From contig NZ_NNBJ01000008.1 in NCBI RefSeq assembly GCF_002803085.1, positions 183,645 to 247,644 of the forward strand: a DNA stretch of 64,000 bases. The letters are read 5' to 3'. A model generated the notes under the pieces. That model ran no database searches. It saw only the letters and a program-made list of their open reading frames with translations, and was not told where the DNA came from. Source of the stretch: Streptomyces sp. CB01201 (lineage in GTDB: Bacteria; Actinomycetota; Actinomycetes; Streptomycetales; Streptomycetaceae). A program made the position numbers and the translations under genes. Position 1 is the first letter of the stretch. Each line of letters starts with the position of its first letter. This document shows positions 54,740 to 63,264 of the stretch, piece by piece.

Positions 54740-55585
54740 ATGAGCGACAACGGCCTGGGAGAGTTCCTGCGCGCACGCCGGGCGGGTGTGCGGCCCGAGG
54801 ACGTCGGGATGGCGAGTTACGGGCTCCGCAGGGTGAGCGGGCTGCGCCGCGAGGAGGTCGCCGTCCTGGCGGGGGTGAACGCGGACTACTACACCCGGCT
54901 GGAACAGGGGCGCGAGCGCAACCCCTCTCCCCAGGTGCTCGACGCGCTGAGCCGTGCCCTGTGCCTCGATCCGGATGCCCGCGCGCACCTGTTCCGGCTG
55001 ACCGGTACGGCTCCCGGCCGTGAGCTTGTCCGCGCTCCCCGGGCGGTCGGTGCGGCGCTGCGCCGGCTGATCGACGGCTACCCCCACACCCCGGCGTTCG
55101 TCATCGACCGGTCCCTCGACCTGCTCGCCACCAACGCGCTGACCGATGCCCTGTACGCGCCCTTCGAGCCCGCCGACAACCTGGCCCGCATGGCCTTCCT
55201 GGACCCCGCGGCCCGGCACTTCCACACCCGGTGGGAGTGGACCGCCCAGGCGATCGTGGCCGCCCTGCGCGAGGCGACGGGCTTTGAACCGGACAGCCCC
55301 CGGATCCCCGCACTCGTGGCCGAACTCACCGAGGGCAGTGCGGAGTTCGGCCGGCTGTGGAAGGCCCACGCGGTACGCGGCAAGACCCACGACGCCAAGG
55401 AGTTCTTCCACCCGGAGGTGGGCGCGCTGAGCCTCACCTACCACGCCTTCGACGTGCGCGAGGCCCCCGGGCAGCAACTGGTCGTCTACCACGCGGAGCC
55501 GGGCTCCTCCTCGGCCCATGCCCTGACCCTCCTCGGATCGGTGCACGCCACCCGGCGGCAGCCCGAACCCCGTGCGGGCGGGTAG
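54740..55585 (+). CDS. XRE-family regulator with MmyB-like ligand-binding domain
   Basis: A 281-residue regulator. Residues ~1-75 form the helix-turn-helix (FLRARRAGVRPEDVGMASYG, EVAVLAGVNADYYTRLEQGR), and residues ~105-270 the MmyB-like PAS-type ligand domain (RSLDLLATNALTDALYAPFE, LTYHAFDVREAPGQQLVVYH). Such proteins are abundant in Streptomyces and generally repress a nearby oxidoreductase gene. No divergent partner adjoins it here; the next gene is convergent. ATG 54740 begins MSDNGLGEFLR. Confidence 0.85.
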   Translation: MSDNGLGEFLRARRAGVRPEDVGMASYGLRRVSGLRREEVAVLAGVNADYYTRLEQGRERNPSPQVLDALSRALCLDPDARAHLFRLTGTAPGRELVRAPRAVGAALRRLIDGYPHTPAFVIDRSLDLLATNALTDALYAPFEPADNLARMAFLDPAARHFHTRWEWTAQAIVAALREATGFEPDSPRIPALVAELTEGSAEFGRLWKAHAVRGKTHDAKEFFHPEVGALSLTYHAFDVREAPGQQLVVYHAEPGSSSAHALTLLGSVHATRRQPEPRAGG

Positions 55586-55612
55586 TGCGCGAGCGCCGCG
55601 CCCGGGCGACGG

Positions 55613-56212
55613 TCAGTCCGCGCGCGGCCTGAGCAGGTCGTCGACGAGGGTGTCCACGAGGCCTCGGGGAATGCTCGAACCCGTCAGGGCGCGGTAGACG
55701 ATCGCGCCGACGAGCGCGTCCATCGTGGCATCGGCCCCGAGCCGCGGCGCGACCTCGCCCGCCTCGGTCGCCCGCGTGAGCATCTCGCGTTCCCGGGCGC
55801 GGCGCGGCCCCAGGTAGCGCTGGTGGAAGCTCTTGGCCGTGCCGGCGTCGTGCTGCGCCTCGGCGATGAGGGCGAGCAGCACCTTCCCCGCGGGGTCGCG
55901 GGCGACGAAGCGGGCGAAGCCGCGCAGATAGCGCAGGATGCTCTCCGCCGAGGGCTTCTCGACCGGGACCGGGATGCGTTTGTCGCTGTCCTCGATGAGG
56001 GTGTCGAGGAGGATCTCCACCTTCGACGGCCACCAGCGGTAGATCGTCTGCTTGGCGACGCCGGCCCGGCGGGCGATGGCCTCGACGGTGAGCGCGCCGA
56101 AGCCGTTCTCGGCGAGCAGATCGTCCGCGGCGTGCAGCACCGCCAGGCGTGCGGCATCGTCGCGCCGATTGCCGGAGTGGGGCCTGCGGGAGGGAGAACT
56201 TGCGGCGGGCAT
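55613..56212 (-). CDS. TetR-family transcriptional repressor
   Basis: A 199-residue TetR protein. The DNA-binding part is AVLHAADDLLAENGFGALTV, EAIARRAGVAKQTIYRWWPS (residues ~22-62), and a TetR_C_11-like effector domain follows (FVARDPAGKVLLALIAEAQH). It likely represses itself and the divergent SDR gene through the palindrome at 56349-56365. ATG 56212 is the start of the basic lead MPAASSPSRRPHSG; upstream in-frame sequence lacks homology-like features. Confidence 0.88.
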   Translation of the reverse strand: MPAASSPSRRPHSGNRRDDAARLAVLHAADDLLAENGFGALTVEAIARRAGVAKQTIYRWWPSKVEILLDTLIEDSDKRIPVPVEKPSAESILRYLRGFARFVARDPAGKVLLALIAEAQHDAGTAKSFHQRYLGPRRAREREMLTRATEAGEVAPRLGADATMDALVGAIVYRALTGSSIPRGLVDTLVDDLLRPRAD

Positions 56213-56348
56213 ACGCGCACGATACCCGCCGACGACGCGGCCGATCGCGGTGCCGAGACGCCGAGTCCACCCACTCCGGCCAGACGCCGTGTCCGGCCGG
56301 TCCGCCCCGAGGACCGACGGGAACACCGGACCTCCGTCGGCCTCCTGC

Positions 56349-56386
56349 CTGGACGCGTTGTCCAGACAGGACGTCTCGTCTACGCT
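56349..56386 (+). promoter_or_regulatory. TetR operator overlapping an SDR-gene promoter
   Basis: CTGGACGCGTTGTCCAG (56349-56365) is a perfect palindrome of 6-bp arms around GCGTT. It overlaps TTGTCC (56358-56363), which is followed by exactly 17 nt and TACGCT (56381-56386), a good -35/-10 pair. Binding of a TetR dimer would block this promoter. Confidence 0.7.
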
Positions 56387-56418
56387 CAGCGGAACCCGTC
56401 CACCACGAAGGAGCGCAC

Positions 56419-57114
56419 ATGTCCGTCACATCAGAGCGCCAGGCCCTCGTCATCGGCGCATCCCGAGGTCTGGGGCTCGTCCTGGTCGAGGAACTCGCCT
56501 TACGGGGCTGGGGCGTTGTGGCCACGACCCGCCAGGAGGGCGGGGCCCTGCGCACGGCCGCCGACGCCTCCGGGGGCCGGCTGCGCGTCGAATCGCTGGA
56601 GATGACCAGCACTGCGGAGCTGGCCGCGCTGCGCGCGCGCCTGGACGGCCACCGGCTCGATCTGCTCTTCGTGAACGCCGCGGTCGACCGGGGCGATCTG
56701 CCCATCGGGCAGGTCCCGACCGAGATGTTCACCGAGGTGATGATCACCAACGCGCTGAGCCCGCTGCGCGCGCTGGAGGCACTGCGCGATCTGGTGGCCC
56801 CCGGCGGGACCGTCGCGGTCATGTCCTCCGAGCAGGGCAGCGTTTCACGGAACACCGAGGGCGGTTACGAGCTGTACAAGGCCAGCAAGGCCGCTCTGAA
56901 CCAGCTGATGCGGAGCTATGCCACCCGCCACGGCGACGACGGACACACCAAACTCCTCATCGACCCCGGCCACAACCGCACCCGGTTGGGCGGGCCCGAC
57001 GCGCCCCTCGACCCCCGGGAGAGCGTCCCGGCCGTCGTCGACGTCCTGGAGACCCGGGCGGGCTCCCCCGGCCTCCGGTTCCTTGACCGCCACGGCGACC
57101 CTGTGCCCTGGTAG
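56419..57114 (+). CDS. Short-chain dehydrogenase/reductase
   Basis: A 231-residue SDR. ALVIGASRGLGLVLVEELAL is the glycine-rich NAD(P) motif, LFVNAAVDRGDL replaces NNAG, and YELYKASKAALNQLMRSYA contains the YxxxK catalytic pair. ATTRQEGGAL lies at the cofactor-specificity loop. It reduces or oxidises an unidentified carbonyl compound. ATG 56419 follows AAGGAG. Divergent from the TetR gene, whose operator overlaps its promoter, so it is probably induced by a TetR ligand. Confidence 0.88.
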   Translation: MSVTSERQALVIGASRGLGLVLVEELALRGWGVVATTRQEGGALRTAADASGGRLRVESLEMTSTAELAALRARLDGHRLDLLFVNAAVDRGDLPIGQVPTEMFTEVMITNALSPLRALEALRDLVAPGGTVAVMSSEQGSVSRNTEGGYELYKASKAALNQLMRSYATRHGDDGHTKLLIDPGHNRTRLGGPDAPLDPRESVPAVVDVLETRAGSPGLRFLDRHGDPVPW

Positions 57115-57175
57115 GGCGGCGGGCCGCGCCTGCCAGCTCCGTTACTGTTACCCCTTCACCACCCGGGGGTTTCAC

Positions 57176-57865
57176 ATGCGTGCGGCGACGATCGCCATGA
57201 GGGCTGTCCTTGTCTGTTCTGTTGCGGCGGCCGTTCTGACCGGCTGCTCGGGCGGCTCCGCCGCCCCCGCGGAACGCTCCGCCCAACAGCTGCTCGACGA
57301 CGCCAACCACACGATGAGCAGGCTCAGTTGGGTGACCGTCGACAGCACCGGCGTCTCCGCCGGCGGTTCCAACACCTCGCACATGACGACGGACCGCAAG
57401 AGCAGGTGCACGAACAGGACGACCTGGGCCGCCGGCGGCAGCCTCGAACAGATCCGCATCGGTGACACGGACTACGTCCGCCCGGACGCGGCCTACCTCA
57501 AGAAGGCGGGCCGCGGCGCCGACAAGGCAAAGGGGCGTTGGATCAGGACGCCGGCGAACAGGGCCCAGCCCGGGGACGGACTCGCCTCGTGCCCCTATTC
57601 CTTCCCTTCGTTCGGCGAAGCCGCCAAGGGGAACCCGGTCACCGTCGGCGGCCGCAAGGGGGTCGAGGTGGTGGTGCATGACAGATCGGACCGGAACGGC
57701 AGATTCACCTTCTCCGTCGCCACCGAGGGCAAGCCGTACATCCTCAAGATCTTCTACGAGGGCTCCGACCACGAGACCACCACCTCGTTCAGCGGCTTCG
57801 ACGAACCCCTGACCATGGAGCCCCCGGCCCCGTCCGATGTGGTGGACGGCTCCACTCCGATCTGA
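57176..57865 (+). CDS. Lipoprotein of LppX/LprAFG-like fold
   Basis: A 229-residue protein with an N-terminal signal (AMRAVLVCSVAAAVLTGC) and lipobox LTGC. The mature part is beta-rich: LLDDANHTMSRLSWVTVDST, RIGDTDYVRPDAAYLKKAGR, VTVGGRKGVEVVVHDRSDRN and GKPYILKIFYEGSDHETTTS. The pattern resembles the actinobacterial LppX/LprG lipid-binding lipoproteins, but identity is weak, so its ligand is unknown. No strong ribosome site before ATG 57176. It converges on xylA. Confidence 0.75.
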   Translation: MRAATIAMRAVLVCSVAAAVLTGCSGGSAAPAERSAQQLLDDANHTMSRLSWVTVDSTGVSAGGSNTSHMTTDRKSRCTNRTTWAAGGSLEQIRIGDTDYVRPDAAYLKKAGRGADKAKGRWIRTPANRAQPGDGLASCPYSFPSFGEAAKGNPVTVGGRKGVEVVVHDRSDRNGRFTFSVATEGKPYILKIFYEGSDHETTTSFSGFDEPLTMEPPAPSDVVDGSTPI

Positions 57866-57903
57866 GCGGCCGCCTCACCGGGCCGCCCCTCCCGGCGACT
57901 GCC

Positions 57904-59073
57904 TCACCGGGCCCCGAGCAGGTGGTCCATCGCCAACTGGTCGAGCTGCTCGAAGGCCATGCCCCGCTCCCCCGCCGCCTGGGCGTCGAAGTCCTCGAAG
58001 GAGGCCCGGTCCGCGAGCAGTGCGGCCAGGCCGTCCTCGGCCGTGGGGCGGGCGAGCTCGTGCAGACGGGCCGCGCGCAGTGCCTCGCGCACCGCGGGGT
58101 CGGCCCGGAAGGCGGCCGAACGCTCCTTCAGGATCAGGTAGTTGCGCATGTTTCCGGCCGCCGACGCCCACACTCCGGCCATGTCCTCGGTACGCGGCGG
58201 CTTGAAGTCGAAGTGCCGGGGACCCGTGTAGTCGGAGGTTTCGAGCAGGTCCACGAGCCAGAAGGCGTCGCGCAGATTGCCGGACCCGAAGCGCAGATCC
58301 TGGTCGTACTTGATGCCGGACTGGCCGTTCAGGTCGATGTGGAAGAGCTTGCCCGCCCACAGGGCCTGGGCGATGCCGTGGGTGAAGTTGAGTCCGGCCA
58401 TCTGCTCGTGCCCGGTCTCGGGGTTCACACCGACCAGTTCGGGGCGCTCCAGGCGCTCGATGAAGGCGAGGGCGTGGCCCACGGTGGGCAGCAGGATGTC
58501 GCCGCGCGGCTCGTTGGGCTTGGGCTCGACGGCGAAGCGCAGGTCGTAGCCCTGCTCGGTGACGTACTGACCCAACAGGTCGAACGCCTCCTTCATCCGG
58601 TCCAGAGCGACCCGGACGTCCTTGGCCGCGCCGGACTCCGCCCCCTCCCGCCCACCCCAGGCGACATAGGTGCGGGCGCCCAGCTCGACGGCCAGGTCGA
58701 TGTTGCGCAGGGTCTTGCGCAGGGCGTACCGCCGGATGTCGCGGTCGTTGGCCGTGAACGCGCCGTCCTTGAAGACTGGGTGGGTGAAGAGGTTGGTGGT
58801 GGCCATGGGAACGACGAGGCCGGTGGCGTCGAGCGCCTGCCTGAACCGCTTGATGCCCGAGTCCCGCTCGGTGTCCGAGGCGCCGAAGGGGATCAGGTCG
58901 TCGTCGTGGAAGGTCACGCCGTACGCACCCAGATCGGCGAGCCGCCGGACCGACTCGACGGGGTCGAGCGCGGCCCGGGTCGCGTCCCCGAACGGGTCGC
59001 GCCCCTGCCACCCCACGGTCCACAGCCCGAAGGAGAACTTGTCCTCGGGGGTCGGGGTGAAGCGTTCCGTCAT
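57904..59073 (-). CDS. xylA: Xylose isomerase
   Basis: A 389-residue enzyme that interconverts D-xylose and D-xylulose (and glucose and fructose) with two divalent metals. Seen: SFGLWTVGWQGRDPFGDATR; catalytic His56 in YGVTFHDDDLIPFG; metal-ligand motif VEPKPNEPRGDILLPTVGHA; NPETGHEQMAGLNF with Glu and His; and FHIDLNGQSGIKYDQDLRFG with the Asp cluster. These match the actinomycete class I isomerase of ~388 residues. ATG 59073 (MTERFTPTPEDKF) is taken; a GTG four codons upstream abuts the ribosome site. It diverges from xylB. Confidence 0.95.
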   Translation of the reverse strand: MTERFTPTPEDKFSFGLWTVGWQGRDPFGDATRAALDPVESVRRLADLGAYGVTFHDDDLIPFGASDTERDSGIKRFRQALDATGLVVPMATTNLFTHPVFKDGAFTANDRDIRRYALRKTLRNIDLAVELGARTYVAWGGREGAESGAAKDVRVALDRMKEAFDLLGQYVTEQGYDLRFAVEPKPNEPRGDILLPTVGHALAFIERLERPELVGVNPETGHEQMAGLNFTHGIAQALWAGKLFHIDLNGQSGIKYDQDLRFGSGNLRDAFWLVDLLETSDYTGPRHFDFKPPRTEDMAGVWASAAGNMRNYLILKERSAAFRADPAVREALRAARLHELARPTAEDGLAALLADRASFEDFDAQAAGERGMAFEQLDQLAMDHLLGAR

Positions 59074-59136
59074 TCTCGTCGCCACCTTCTCGCGGACCGC
59101 CCGGCGCCTCGCCGGGCCTATTTGTTTTCTTCCTTA

Positions 59137-59192
59137 CCAAATACTGCACGACGGTCGACGCTTCCGTAACCCCGGCTGTTCGTCTAATTTGG
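59137..59192. promoter_or_regulatory. CCAAAT/ATTTGG inverted half-sites in the xylA-xylB intergenic region
   Basis: TACCAAATA (around 59137-59142) and TAATTTGGC (around 59187-59192) are inverted copies of CCAAAT in an A/T-rich island between divergent xylA and xylB. They are candidate sites for a ROK-type XylR repressor, which is not encoded in the window. Confidence 0.4.
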
Positions 59193-59214
59193 CAGCCCAG
59201 TACCCATGGAATCG

Positions 59215-59244
59215 TTGACAGTTTTGTTCCCGCCACCGGCAAAT
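59215..59244 (+). promoter_or_regulatory. Candidate xylB promoter
   Basis: A perfect TTGACA (59215-59220) is followed by 18 nt and GCAAAT (59239-59244), 57 bp upstream of the xylB ATG. Confidence 0.45.
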
Positions 59245-59300
59245 GACCCCACCCCCGGCCGGCCCCACGGGAACCGCCGGCCCGCAAGAAAGGTGCCCGG

Positions 59301-60767
59301 ATGCCGCACAGCCCGGTCGTCATCGGCGTGGACAGTTCCACCCAGTCCACCAAGGCGCTGTTCGCCGACGCCGTCACCGGCCGGACGCTCGCCGTCGGGC
59401 GCTCCCCGCACCGCGTCGACGGGACGGACGGAGCCCGCGAGAGCGACCCGGAGCAGTGGTGGGGGGCCCTGCGGGAGGCCGTCGCGGCCGGGCTCAAGGA
59501 GTCGGGGGCGCCCGCTTCCGCGGTTCGCGGCATCGCGGTCGCCGGACAGCAGCACGGACTGGTGGTCCTGGGCCGGGACCGGCGCCCCCTGCGGCCCGCC
59601 CTGCTGTGGAACGACACCCGCTCGGCCGCGCAGGCCGCCGCGCTCACCGCGGAGCTGGGCGGTCCGGAGGTCTGGACCGCCCGGACCGGGTCCGTTCCGG
59701 TCGCCGCGATGACGGCAGCCAAGTGGCGGTGGCTGCGGGAGAACGACCCGTCGGCCGCCGAGCGGTGTGCGGCGGTCCGGCTGCCCCACGACTTCCTCAC
59801 CGAGCGGCTGACCGGCGCCGCCGTCACCGACCCGGGAGATGCCTCCGGCACCGGCTGGTACTCCACGGCCACCGGCGCGTACGACCCGGAGATCCTTCAA
59901 CTCATCGGCCTGGATGCCGAGTTGCTGCCCGCCGTGGCTCCGACCGGCGGCGCCCGCGCGGGCACGCTCAGCTCGCAGGCCGCGACGGCGCTCGGACTGC
60001 CCGCCACGGTCGCCGTGGCCGCCGGCACCGGTGACAACATGAGCGCGGCCGTGGGTCTGGGGCTCGGCGGCGCCGGACTTGCGGACCACCCCGTACTGAG
60101 CCTCGGCACCTCCGGCACGGTGTTCGCGGCGACCCGCACCCGGCCGGAGAACCCGGTGCTCAACGGCTTCGCCTCGGCCGACGGACACTACCTGCCGCTG
60201 GCCTGCACGCTGAACTGCACGCTCGCCGTCGACCGGATCGCCGGCCTGCTCGGCCTCGGCCGCGACGACGCGGAACCCGGCGGCGAAGCCGTCCTCCTGC
60301 CCTATCTGGACGGCGAGCGCACGCCCGATCTCCCGTCCGCCTCCGGGCTGCTCACCGGCCTGCGCCACGCCACCACGCCGCGGCAACTCCTGGGCGCCGC
60401 CTACGAAGGCGCCGTCTTCACCGTGCTACGGGCCCTGGACGAGGTGCTGAGCGCATGCGGTCTCGACCCCGGCTCCCCCACTACCGCCGCCAGACCGCTG
60501 CGGCTCATCGGGGGCGGCGCCCAGGGACGCACCTGGGTGGAGACCGTACGGCGCCTCTCCGGACGCCCGCTCGTCCTTCCGACGGGCACCGAACTGGTCG
60601 CCGTCGGCGCGGCAGCCCTCGCCGCGTCGGCCGTCACCGGCGACGACCCCGTGACGCTCGCCCGGCGCTGGGGGGCGGGCCTCGGCAGGGAACTGCCGCC
60701 GGTCGAGCGCGACTTGGGGGCTTGGGAGCGCATCGGCTCGGTGCTCGACCGGGCCTTCCCGGGCTGA
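59301..60767 (+). CDS. xylB: Xylulokinase
   Basis: A 488-residue FGGY kinase that phosphorylates D-xylulose to xylulose 5-phosphate for the pentose phosphate pathway. Seen: VVIGVDSSTQSTKALFADAV (phosphate 1), GIAVAGQQHGLVVLGRDRRP, WNDTRSAAQAAALTAELGGP, catalytic-region PGDASGTGWYSTATGAYDPE, LSLGTSGTVFAATRTRPENP (phosphate 2) and RLIGGGAQGRTWVETVRRL (adenosine loop). ATG 59301 follows AAGAAAGG. It diverges from xylA, giving a complete isomerase/kinase pair. Confidence 0.95.
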   Translation: MPHSPVVIGVDSSTQSTKALFADAVTGRTLAVGRSPHRVDGTDGARESDPEQWWGALREAVAAGLKESGAPASAVRGIAVAGQQHGLVVLGRDRRPLRPALLWNDTRSAAQAAALTAELGGPEVWTARTGSVPVAAMTAAKWRWLRENDPSAAERCAAVRLPHDFLTERLTGAAVTDPGDASGTGWYSTATGAYDPEILQLIGLDAELLPAVAPTGGARAGTLSSQAATALGLPATVAVAAGTGDNMSAAVGLGLGGAGLADHPVLSLGTSGTVFAATRTRPENPVLNGFASADGHYLPLACTLNCTLAVDRIAGLLGLGRDDAEPGGEAVLLPYLDGERTPDLPSASGLLTGLRHATTPRQLLGAAYEGAVFTVLRALDEVLSACGLDPGSPTTAARPLRLIGGGAQGRTWVETVRRLSGRPLVLPTGTELVAVGAAALAASAVTGDDPVTLARRWGAGLGRELPPVERDLGAWERIGSVLDRAFPG

Positions 60768-61055
60768 CGGTGGCGCGTGAGGACGGTCCCGGGCCGGCCG
60801 GTCCCGGGAGCATCGCGGCCCCCCAGGGAACCAAGTCGGCCTGCCCGCACGGAGGTTCGACATGTTGTCCGAAACTCGTTCCATTACAGAACGTCACAGA
60901 GGTGAGTTTCCCAGATCGTTGGGGCATGAGGATTACCAGGGGGTTTGCGGTCAGTCCCCGCTTCGCGGCCCATCAAGTGGTCACGGAGAGTGAGAAGTTA
61001 CGGATGTCGGGGGCGGCATCCAGGCATCGGGAAACAAGAGACAGGCAGGCGCGAC
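60768..61055. other. 288-bp gap between xylB and the STAS gene with one doubtful small frame
   Basis: GC content falls in the middle. A 43-codon frame, 60862-60993 (MLSETRSITERHRGEFPRSL and onwards), has GGAGG 6 nt upstream, but its composition is not distinctive. Directly after xylB, TCCCGGG and CCCGGGA near 60787-60809 could form a 7-bp terminator stem. I call no gene. Confidence 0.4.
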
Positions 61056-61433
61056 GTGAGCGCTGACGAACTGGCCTTCTGGCTGCGGACCCGCACCGTT
61101 GGCGGCACCACCGTCATCGAGCTGCACGGCGAGCTGGACATGCTGGCCCACCGCGAACTCGGGCCCCGCGTCCATGCGTTGGTCCGGGTGGCCGACGCCG
61201 ATGTGGTGCTCGACCTGCGCGCGGTGACCTTCTTGGACGCCGGGGGCATCCGACTGCTGCTCGCGGTACGCGAGCACGTGGCGTACCGGGGCGGCACGCT
61301 GAGACTGATCCGGGGGACCCCCCGGATCCTCCACATCCTGCGGATCGTCCGTCTGGACGGTTCGTTCACCATCCTCGACGCACTCCCCCGTGTGCTGACG
61401 GACGGCGTCGAGCAGCCGCACCGCACCGCGTGA
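61056..61433 (+). CDS. STAS-domain anti-sigma-antagonist-like protein lacking the phosphorylatable serine
   Basis: A 125-residue STAS protein: TTVIELHGELDMLAHRELGP, DVVLDLRAVTFLDAGGIRLL. The family switch motif is D-S-S-G, where the first Ser is phosphorylated by RsbW-type kinases. Here it is D61-A62-G63-G64, so the protein cannot be inactivated in that way. It may be a constitutive antagonist, or it may act by binding alone. The GTG start at 61056 was chosen because upstream residues do not resemble STAS. It is not adjacent to an anti-sigma gene. Confidence 0.85.
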   Translation: MSADELAFWLRTRTVGGTTVIELHGELDMLAHRELGPRVHALVRVADADVVLDLRAVTFLDAGGIRLLLAVREHVAYRGGTLRLIRGTPRILHILRIVRLDGSFTILDALPRVLTDGVEQPHRTA

Positions 61434-61450
61434 TTCCGGGGCCGGTCGCG

Positions 61451-62551
61451 CTATCGGCCGCGCAGGGCGGTCACCAGACCGGTGACCAGGTTCGCGCGTT
61501 CGGCCATGGTGTCGACCAGCAGGTACTCGTGGTCGGCATGGGCGCCGCCGCCGACGGCTCCGAGACCGTCGAGCGTCGGCACGCCGAGCGCCGCCGTGAA
61601 GTTCCCGTCACTGCCGCCACCGACCGCCACGCCCTCGATTCCGGGCGCCAACTGCCGTGCCAGAGCGAAGAGTTCGGCCGAGGCCGCCTCGGGCATGGGC
61701 GGGCGGCCGATCGCCCCTTCGACCGTGATCCGCGCTTCGGCGAGATGCGGGCCCAGCGCCGCGAAGGCGGCCTCGACGCGGGCCTTCTCCTCGGCGGACT
61801 CGACACGTACGTCCACGACGACGGTCGCGTGCGCGGGCACGACGTTGTCGAGGGTGCCGGCGGTGGCGACGGTCGGGGTGACCGTCGTGCCGATCTCCGG
61901 ACGGCCGAGTGCCGCGATGTCCAGGACCTGGTGGGCGGCTTCGAGCAGGGCGTTGACCCCGGCCGCGGGTTCGAGCCCGGCGTGCGAGGCGCGGCCGGTG
62001 ATGGAGACGCGGAACGTGCCGCAGCCCTTGCGGCCGGTCTTCAGGCCGCCCCCGTCGGCCGCCCCCTCGAAGACCAGCACCGCGCCGCAGGCCAGGGCAC
62101 GTTCCTCGATCAGGGCCCGTGAGGCGTGGGATCCCACCTCTTCGTCGGCGGTCACCAGGATCTCCACACCCGACCGGTCCTCCAGGGCCGCGATGCCGTG
62201 CACGGCCTGCACGAGACCGCCGAGCATGTCGAAGACCCCGGGGCCGGTGGCACGCCCGTCCTCGACCTTGAACGGGCGCCGCGCGAGCGTGCCGAGCGGG
62301 AACACCGTGTCGTGGTGACCGAGGATCAGCACCTTCGGATCGCCACCACCGGACCACTGGACGTGCGGTCCGGCCGCGCTCTCGACGAGGACGGCCCGGC
62401 CGGCAAGCCGGCTCTCGATGACGGCGGCGACGGTTTTGGCCGATGCGGCGAGAGCCTCGCGGTCGCGTGACGGCGACTCGACCTCGACGAGTGTCCTGAG
62501 GTCCTCGATCATCGCGTCCACGCCCACCGGGACGGCCTTGTGCGTCGTCAT
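61451..62551 (-). CDS. M20-family metallopeptidase (carboxypeptidase G2-like)
   Basis: A 366-residue zinc hydrolase. The metal ligands are in KVLILGHHDTVFPLG (His, Asp), GPGVFDMLGGLVQA (bridging Asp), VTADEEVGSHASRA (catalytic Glu and ligand Glu), and GAHADHEYLLVDT (C-terminal His). A central dimerisation domain has GCGTFRVSITGRASHAGLEP. The usual GVFDMK is GVFDML here, a mild change. Members hydrolyse C-terminal Glu or other amide bonds in the cytoplasm. ATG 62551 begins MTTHKAVPV. It converges on the STAS gene by only 17 bp. Confidence 0.88.
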   Translation of the reverse strand: MTTHKAVPVGVDAMIEDLRTLVEVESPSRDREALAASAKTVAAVIESRLAGRAVLVESAAGPHVQWSGGGDPKVLILGHHDTVFPLGTLARRPFKVEDGRATGPGVFDMLGGLVQAVHGIAALEDRSGVEILVTADEEVGSHASRALIEERALACGAVLVFEGAADGGGLKTGRKGCGTFRVSITGRASHAGLEPAAGVNALLEAAHQVLDIAALGRPEIGTTVTPTVATAGTLDNVVPAHATVVVDVRVESAEEKARVEAAFAALGPHLAEARITVEGAIGRPPMPEAASAELFALARQLAPGIEGVAVGGGSDGNFTAALGVPTLDGLGAVGGGAHADHEYLLVDTMAERANLVTGLVTALRGR

Positions 62552-62826
62552 GCGGTCAGATTAATGGGTACCCGCGGGCCGCCTCCGCGGCAGGGCTCCG
62601 GGGTCGCCTGTGCCACAGGCGTGCTGCCGGGCCCCGCCAGTGGCCCATCTGGCCGAGCTGTACGCCCCGACGGGAGCCGGCGCGTACAGCATGGTGGTCG
62701 GGCGGAGACATCGGCGGCCGGAAAGCCGTGCGGAGCATGCCGACGGAGCCGCTCCCTGGGTACTCGCCCCAGTGGACCCCCACAACGGCGACGCCCCGCA
62801 GGCGAACACGAGCGAAGGTGAGTGAA

Positions 62827-63204
62827 GTGACCGCACCCGAGGACGGAACCACACCCGAGAACCGGGCCGAGCCGGCCGGCGGGACGACGCTGATCGGCGT
62901 CCGGTCCCCCAGTGACGTCGATCTGGCCCTCAAGTACCTCACCAACCGGTCGGACGCGCCGGCCCAGTTCGCGCTCGGCGTGGCCGCCGCCTACCGCTGG
63001 GCCATGGGCCGCGCGGACCAGGCACCCGTCACGGGGACGTCCGCCCGCCGGCCGCCGCCGGACCTGCGGCTGCTCACCGCCGAGGTGGACGCGGCCGTCG
63101 TCCAGCTGGACGACCCGACCACACAGGGGGGCGCCCGGGACTTCACCCGCGGTGTGCACGACGCCCTGACCTGGGTGTGCGGCTACAGCGAGACCAGGGT
63201 CTGA
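62827..63204 (+). CDS. Hypothetical protein, about 125 residues
   Basis: The N terminus is disordered (VTAPEDGTTPENRAEPAGG), then GVRSPSDVDLALKYLTNRSD, APAQFALGVAAAYRWAMGRA and ARDFTRGVHDALTWVCGYSE form mostly helical sequence. I do not recognise a family. GTG 62827 follows GAAGGTGAG; an earlier in-frame GTG/ATG is possible. It converges on the AI-2E family gene. Confidence 0.6.
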   Translation: MTAPEDGTTPENRAEPAGGTTLIGVRSPSDVDLALKYLTNRSDAPAQFALGVAAAYRWAMGRADQAPVTGTSARRPPPDLRLLTAEVDAAVVQLDDPTTQGGARDFTRGVHDALTWVCGYSETRV

Positions 63205-63264
63205 GGCCGCGTTCCGCGCCTCGCCGGCGCCGGCCCGGGACTCGGCCGCTCGGGGTCCGGCCGC

